A stretch of 20,561 bases of DNA from JAZNOL01 sp045580815 (GTDB lineage: Bacteria; Bacillota; Clostridia; RUG12999): contig JAZNOL010000057.1 in NCBI GenBank assembly GCA_045580815.1, positions 1-20,561 on the forward strand, written 5' to 3'. The translations under genes and the position numbers were made by a program. Numbering within the stretch: the first letter of the stretch is position 1; each line of letters begins with the position of its first letter. The notes below the pieces were generated by a model, which saw nothing but the letters and a program-made list of their open reading frames with translations, was not told the DNA's origin and made no database searches. This document shows positions 16,685 to 20,561 of this stretch, one piece after another.

Positions 16685-18055
16685 TTATCTGCGTATATTC
16701 CAAGTTTCGTCTATATAGTCACTGCGTGACTCTTCGGGATGATTGCTGTAATAAAAGTCAACACCGGTTTCAATAGCTTTTGTATATTCATCAAGCATCT
16801 GCTCAGATGTTTTTTCGCCGGACCAGACCTGATATACAAACCGGGTAAATATATCCATTTCGTTGCCCATATCACGCTGAGGCTCAATTATAGCCGGAAC
16901 GGAAATTTCTGCAATTTTTGCAAAATCAGACCAGCATTTCTTATCTTCAGAAAGATTAATATCTTTAACAAGCTCCCAATCAATTGGAAGTGTTGCCGAT
17001 TCTTTAAACAGTGTGCGTGCAACCTCATCTGATATAAGATAACTGTAAACATCAGCAATTTTTTCATGGTCAATTTTGGTTTTGGAATATATGTACATTG
17101 ACTCTCCGTATTCCATGGTCTGCATATATTTTTCGTTTTTATCAAGCACCGGATAAGGTGCTACACCCCAATCACATTTTGACGCAAACTGATTATTAAG
17201 CACTCGCACATCAAAAGAAAATCCGTATTTCATACCGATGTTTCCTGTTGAAAACTGCGCACGTGCAGAGTCGTTGTCAATTTCGTCTGAGCCGGGGAAA
17301 CAACTGCCGTCTTCTTTTATACCAAGCACCGTATCCATAATCGGCACAAGTTTTTCATAATCATACTTACCGGTTGCCGGATTGTATCCCTTGTGCCCTA
17401 CTGCACTTTGCATAGGACAAAGCAAATCACTGCTGAACCACGCATACCAATGCATTGGGAATATTATTCCGAACTTCTTTTCCTTAGGGTTTGTAAGTAT
17501 TTTCGCATAATTCCGAAGCTCATCAAAGGTTTCCGGTGGTTTTGCTTCACCGGTTTCGTCGGTTATACCTGCCTCTTTAAACATATCCTTGTTATAAATA
17601 AGTCCTTGAGTCACCGTACCGAACGGAACACGGTAGGTCTTGCCTTTATACTGCTCACGGTTTTCTGCAAGAAGATTTTTGTTTTTTTCGATTATTATTT
17701 CGCCGCCGGGCAAATCGTTAAGTGCCAGAGCATATCCCTTTTCTGCCACTGTTTTAACGTTTCCGCTGGCAAATAAATCAGGAGCATTTCCGCTTTGGAG
17801 TGCAACAGCTGTTTTCTCGGCAATTACATCACCGCCGAAAACCACGTATTCTATTTTAATATCCTTTGTTTTGCCCCTTATACTGTTATAATCGTTTATT
17901 ATATGCTCATAAACATCCTTGCTGTGTGTATCGCCTGACCATACGGTAACGGTTGAAATTCCTGTTTCATAAGAATCGTCTTTTTTGCATCCGCAAATTG
18001 AAATCACAAGGGACACAGTTGCTGCTAAGCACATTATTTTTGATAGTTTTTTCAT
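16685..18055 (-). CDS. ABC transporter solute-binding lipoprotein, carbohydrate type
   Basis: This 456-residue protein resembles family 1 (SBP_bac_1-like) extracellular solute-binding proteins of sugar ABC importers. The signal peptide MKKLSKIMCLAATVSLVIS ends in a lipobox ICGC with Cys23 as the lipidated residue. Then comes the typical mature start STVTVWSGDTHSKDVYEHI. The hinge-region pattern NAPDLFASG and later YGESMYIYSKTK are characteristic of the family. It would sit on the outer face of the membrane and deliver oligosaccharides to a permease pair; no permease or ATPase gene is in the window. It is the first gene of the leftward operon. AGGTGAT lies 5 bases before the ATG. A promoter with TTGAAC, 17 bases and TGATATAAT ends only about 18 bases upstream of the start codon. 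The ligand cannot be told from the sequence. Confidence 0.9.
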   Translation of the reverse strand: MKKLSKIMCLAATVSLVISICGCKKDDSYETGISTVTVWSGDTHSKDVYEHIINDYNSIRGKTKDIKIEYVVFGGDVIAEKTAVALQSGNAPDLFASGNVKTVAEKGYALALNDLPGGEIIIEKNKNLLAENREQYKGKTYRVPFGTVTQGLIYNKDMFKEAGITDETGEAKPPETFDELRNYAKILTNPKEKKFGIIFPMHWYAWFSSDLLCPMQSAVGHKGYNPATGKYDYEKLVPIMDTVLGIKEDGSCFPGSDEIDNDSARAQFSTGNIGMKYGFSFDVRVLNNQFASKCDWGVAPYPVLDKNEKYMQTMEYGESMYIYSKTKIDHEKIADVYSYLISDEVARTLFKESATLPIDWELVKDINLSEDKKCWSDFAKIAEISVPAIIEPQRDMGNEMDIFTRFVYQVWSGEKTSEQMLDEYTKAIETGVDFYYSNHPEESRSDYIDETWNIRR

Positions 18056-18073
18056 ATTTTATCACCTGTAACG

Positions 18074-18102
18074 ATTATATCACAAAACATCCCCCTGTTC
18101 AA
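18074..18102 (-). promoter_or_regulatory. Sigma-A-type promoter of the leftward operon with extended -10
   Basis: On the - strand TTGAAC (18097-18102) is followed after 17 bases by TATAAT (18074-18079), preceded by TG one base upstream (TGATATAAT), an extended -10. The predicted start of transcription is near 18067, which gives a leader of only about 12 bases before the solute-binding protein ATG. The ribosome-binding site would lie at the very 5' end of the mRNA. Confidence 0.75.
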
Positions 18103-18134
18103 GATGACCGATTGTGGACTTTGCTTAAAACATA
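18103..18134. promoter_or_regulatory. Region between the two divergent -35 elements, candidate regulator-binding site
   Basis: The two divergent promoters stand back to back with 32 bases between their -35 hexamers. Any activator of either promoter would be expected to bind here. I see no clear inverted or direct repeat in the segment, so no operator can be named. The adjacent response regulator is the obvious candidate ligand. Confidence 0.3.
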
Positions 18135-18163
18135 TTGACAAACCACCACTTTCATTATATAAT
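18135..18163 (+). promoter_or_regulatory. Consensus sigma-A promoter of the two-component system
   Basis: TTGACA (18135-18140), a 17-base spacer and TATAAT (18158-18163) match the housekeeping consensus at every position. The expected transcription start is near 18170, leaving a 5' leader of about 38 bases before the kinase gene. A perfect consensus suggests steady, unactivated expression of the sensor pair. Confidence 0.85.
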
Positions 18164-18207
18164 ATTATCAACAAACTCACAAAAACGACAAAGAAAAAGG
18201 TTGTATT

Positions 18208-19725
18208 ATGATTATAATTATTCCCTTTCTGATTCTTGCTCTGGTGTTCTATATTTTTCTTAATTACACCAACAAGTTCACGTACATTATATCATCATAT
18301 TTTATAAGCATCACAGGAATGCTTTTTACTGCAATTGCATACATCACACGTATATCACAGTACAGATACCCCGATTTTTGGGATTATCAGCTATATTTAT
18401 GGATATATAATTTCAATTTTTCCGTACAAGACATTTCGAGGCTTTACAACTTCTGTTTTGCACTTTTTATGATAACCTCCTTTGCACTTATATCTTTTTT
18501 GACACAACGAACTCCAAGGCAAACACGCACAAAAAAATATGTGCACAGCATTCTCTACTGTCTTTGTGGAATTGTACCGATTGTTTTTTATGTTATATGG
18601 ACGGACCACACCACCACACTAAGTCTATATCTGCTTGAAAAAGGCAACAATCCGGTTTTATGGAAAAGCATTTCACAAATTGGAAATACTTTATGCAATC
18701 TGATTTTTATAACATATCTACTGTTACCGCCTGTCTTTATTGGAATAAAATATTTTAAGTCACAAATTTTTATAAAAAAACGGCAAATGGCAATAATGGA
18801 AATATACATGCTTCTCATTAACGGTTTTACATTTTTTGTTTTCATGTCCGGCACATTTAACTGTATATATTTCACCAATGTAAACTTTACAAAGTTGCCT
18901 ACCGAAACACCGCTTAAAAACAGTCACATAACCTTATCGCTCATCATATGGGTGGTTATTGTTGTGCTACTGTATTCAGCACTGTATTTCAAGCCTTTTG
19001 GCGCAATACGTTTTTTTGCCCGCAACAACATGAAACGCATTCAAAAAATGTTCAACAAAAATTTAAGTATGGTTTTTCATGTTTACAAAAATGCTCTGCT
19101 TTCTGTAGGGCATCAGCTTAAAATGATTAAAATATATTCTGATAAAAATGACCACAGTGAGATTGAACTTCATACCGAAAACGGTATAACCATAATTGAC
19201 GAATACATGAAAATAACTGCACGGATGTTATATCTTCTGCGTAATATACGGGCAAAAATGTCTGAAATAAACCTCGCAACCTGTATAGACAAAGCAATTG
19301 TGAACTTTTCTGCCGTTGAAAATGTTACGTTCAAAAAAAATTTTGGCGACATTTATATTTTAGGCGATGAAAACTATATTACCGAGGTTTTTGTTAATCT
19401 GTTTCAAAACGCCATTGAGGCAACACGCCGTGCCTGCAAAGACCCGGTTATTTCAATAAGCTCCACCTGCGAAGACGACTATTGCCTTATTGAAATTCAG
19501 GATAACGGCCCCGGGATTGAAAAAAAACTCTTAAAAGATGTGTTTGAGCTGTTTTTTTCAACAAAAAACGTAAGCACTGTGGGCGGCATGGGGCTTAACT
19601 ATGTAAAAAATATTATTCAGTGCCACAGCGGCGAAATACGGGCAATCAGCGAGCTTGGCAAGTACACAACCTTTCAGATTGCTCTGCCCATAATCCGTAA
19701 AAAGGAGTATTCATACAATGATTAA
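18208..19725 (+). CDS. Membrane sensor histidine kinase with multi-pass N-terminal domain
   Basis: This 505-residue protein has about seven hydrophobic segments in the first 262 residues (near 2-20, 26-48, 78-98, 112-132, 158-180, 194-218, 242-262) and little extracellular loop. The sensor is therefore probably the membrane domain itself. A cytoplasmic helical region holds the likely phospho-acceptor, His291 in VFHVYKNALLSVGHQLK; the exact His is inferred because the H-box is not canonical. The ATPase domain (about 350-495) has the N-box VNLFQNAIEA (Asn401), G1 DNGPGIE (432-437), F-box FELFFSTK and G2 GGMGLNYV (459-466). The start is supported by AAAAAGG 7 bases upstream of the ATG and by the consensus promoter. 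The gene ends in an 8-base overlap with the response regulator gene, which strongly pairs them. The stimulus is unknown; regulation of the divergent glycan operon is inferred from position. Confidence 0.92.
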   Translation: MIIIIPFLILALVFYIFLNYTNKFTYIISSYFISITGMLFTAIAYITRISQYRYPDFWDYQLYLWIYNFNFSVQDISRLYNFCFALFMITSFALISFLTQRTPRQTRTKKYVHSILYCLCGIVPIVFYVIWTDHTTTLSLYLLEKGNNPVLWKSISQIGNTLCNLIFITYLLLPPVFIGIKYFKSQIFIKKRQMAIMEIYMLLINGFTFFVFMSGTFNCIYFTNVNFTKLPTETPLKNSHITLSLIIWVVIVVLLYSALYFKPFGAIRFFARNNMKRIQKMFNKNLSMVFHVYKNALLSVGHQLKMIKIYSDKNDHSEIELHTENGITIIDEYMKITARMLYLLRNIRAKMSEINLATCIDKAIVNFSAVENVTFKKNFGDIYILGDENYITEVFVNLFQNAIEATRRACKDPVISISSTCEDDYCLIEIQDNGPGIEKKLLKDVFELFFSTKNVSTVGGMGLNYVKNIIQCHSGEIRAISELGKYTTFQIALPIIRKKEYSYND

Positions 19726-20377
19726 CGTTGCTATTTGCGATGATATGCCCCACGTTTGTGACGGGTATAAAACCTTTATTGATATTGAGGATGATATGCA
19801 ATGCATTTTCACCGCAACAAGCGGTGACGAATGTATGCTTAGGCTTGAAAAAAACATGCCTGACATTCTGCTTCTTGATATACAGATGGAAACCGAAACC
19901 TCCGGCATTGAGCTTCTTGATACAATCAAGGATAAATATCCCGGTCTTAAAATAATCATGCTGACCGGTTATGAAAATGACGATTATATTTTTTCTGCAC
20001 TTGTAAGAGGTGCTGACGATTATATAGTAAAAACTCTTGACACAGAAGCTCTTATAAGTGCTATACGAAAGCTGTATTCCGATTCTCCGGAGCTTCGCCC
20101 GGAAATTTTCAGGTCGTTTAAAAACAAGTCCAAGGAACTGCTTGACATAAAGAAAAACATGATGTCCTACGTTGATATGATGGTGCGGCTTTCAAACAAT
20201 GAGTTTATGATTTTAAAAGATATTTATTCGGGCAAAAAATACAAAACCATTGCCGACGAGCATTTTGTAGAAGAAACTACCGTAAAAACTATTGCCTCGC
20301 GCATACTCAAAAAGCTCGAAGTTGGAAGCATGAAAGAACTGATAAAAATTCTAAAAGACCTTAATTTTTTTGATTAA
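19718..20377 (+). CDS. Response regulator, NarL/LuxR family
   Basis: This 219-residue protein has a receiver domain (about 1-120) followed by a helix-turn-helix output domain. Receiver residues are in place: acidic pair Asp8-Asp9 in ICDDM, phospho-acceptor Asp54 in ILLLDIQM, Thr83 in IIMLTGYE and Lys105 in YIVKTLD. The C-terminal domain (about 157-219) follows the GerE/LuxR pattern: LSNNEFMILKDIYSGKKYKT, then ETTVKTIASRILKKLEV. AAAGGAG lies upstream and the ATG is at 19718, inside the end of the kinase gene (ATGATTAA), giving coupled translation. It probably activates or represses the leftward operon from the shared control region, and may also control itself; neither is shown by a visible operator. 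A terminator lies 70 bases after the stop. Confidence 0.93.
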   Translation: MINVAICDDMPHVCDGYKTFIDIEDDMQCIFTATSGDECMLRLEKNMPDILLLDIQMETETSGIELLDTIKDKYPGLKIIMLTGYENDDYIFSALVRGADDYIVKTLDTEALISAIRKLYSDSPELRPEIFRSFKNKSKELLDIKKNMMSYVDMMVRLSNNEFMILKDIYSGKKYKTIADEHFVEETTVKTIASRILKKLEVGSMKELIKILKDLNFFD

Positions 20378-20390
20378 ACTTTTTTGATTT

Positions 20391-20409
20391 TTAATCATAA
20401 GCTGATTAA
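20391..20409. repeat. Perfect short inverted repeat downstream of the response regulator
   Basis: TTAATCA-TAAGC-TGATTAA is a perfect 7-base inverted repeat with a 5-base centre, 13 bases after the response regulator stop. The same heptamer TGATTAA also occurs at 20371-20377, over the stop codon. It is A/T-rich, so it may be chance. Its position between convergent genes argues against an operator. Confidence 0.3.
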
Positions 20410-20447
20410 GATATTATTTATATAAAAACAATTACAAATTTCAAAAG

Positions 20448-20483
20448 ACAAGTACGATTCAAAATTGTACTTGTTTGTTTTTT
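20448..20483 (+). terminator. Intrinsic terminator after the two-component system
   Basis: ACAAGTACGATT (20448-20459) pairs with AATTGTACTTGT (20463-20474) over 12 positions, with one G-U pair and a CAA loop. The T-rich run TTTGTTTTTT follows directly. This fits an intrinsic terminator for the + strand unit. On the - strand the same stem starts 12 bases after a possible partial reading frame, so it may serve both directions, although the - strand tail is less T-rich. Confidence 0.8.
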
Positions 20484-20485
20484 GT

Positions 20486-20560
20486 TTAATATGTTTCAGG
20501 CACGTTTAACTGTATTCTGACTTTGCTATCTCTTCGTTCCCTTAATTCTAAAATACACAA
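20486..20560 (-). CDS. Possible C-terminal fragment of a convergent gene (5' end outside window)
   Basis: On the - strand one frame is open from the right edge to a TAA at 20486-20488. It encodes 24 residues (LCILELRERRDSKVRIQLNV, then PETY). The residue mix looks protein-like, and the stop lies just before the terminator stem, as expected for a convergent gene end. The fragment is too short to name, the other two frames close quickly, and AGG/CGA codons are present, so the call is tentative. Confidence 0.35.
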   Translation of the reverse strand: MCILELRERRDSKVRIQLNVPETY

Positions 20561-20561
20561 T

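Noticed and set aside
18103..18134. Operator repeats for the response regulator between the divergent promoters
   Set aside because: Only short, low-scoring partial matches (for example CGATT twice) were visible, no better than chance in A/T-rich DNA.

Overview
The window looks like chromosomal DNA of a Gram-positive member of the Clostridia. The GC content is low to moderate, Shine-Dalgarno sites are strong (AGGAGG-like), S-layer homology (SLH) domains anchor proteins to the wall, and a lipobox-bearing solute-binding protein is present. SLH-anchored carbohydrate-active proteins together with a rhamnogalacturonan-acetylesterase-like enzyme recall pectin-degrading gut Clostridia such as Monoglobus. 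That placement is an inference; there is no rRNA or marker gene here to test it.

Layout. A single divergent control region (about 18056-18207) separates two transcription units. To the right, on the + strand, a very good sigma-A promoter drives a two-component system: a histidine kinase with about seven membrane segments and a NarL/LuxR-type response regulator that overlaps it by 8 bases. An intrinsic terminator follows. To the left, on the - strand, a seven-gene tandem array runs from 18055 to beyond the left edge. In order of transcription it encodes: a lipoprotein solute-binding protein of a sugar ABC importer, a cytoplasmic FAD-dependent oxidoreductase, a secreted multidomain SGNH esterase of the CE12 (rhamnogalacturonan acetylesterase) type, a 1411-residue SLH-anchored scaffold-like protein (binding modules, FN3 repeats, a cohesin-like domain), an 832-residue SLH protein of unknown function, a large clan GH-A-like glycoside hydrolase with a C-terminal SLH region, and a secreted GLUG-repeat protein cut by the window edge. 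The first six genes are separated by -1 to 20 bases, so they very probably form one operon. The last gene follows a 94-base gap that holds a strong hairpin.

How it may work (inference). The kinase/regulator pair would sense a signal and control the adjacent operon. The surface-anchored scaffold and hydrolase would hold and cut an acetylated plant polysaccharide, the esterase would remove acetyl groups, and the binding lipoprotein would deliver oligosaccharides to a permease encoded elsewhere. The oxidoreductase has no obvious place in this scheme, and the 832-residue SLH protein has no recognisable function. No transport permease, polysaccharide lyase, mobile element, tRNA, rRNA or CRISPR array was seen. 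There is no gene-free stretch longer than 300 bases.
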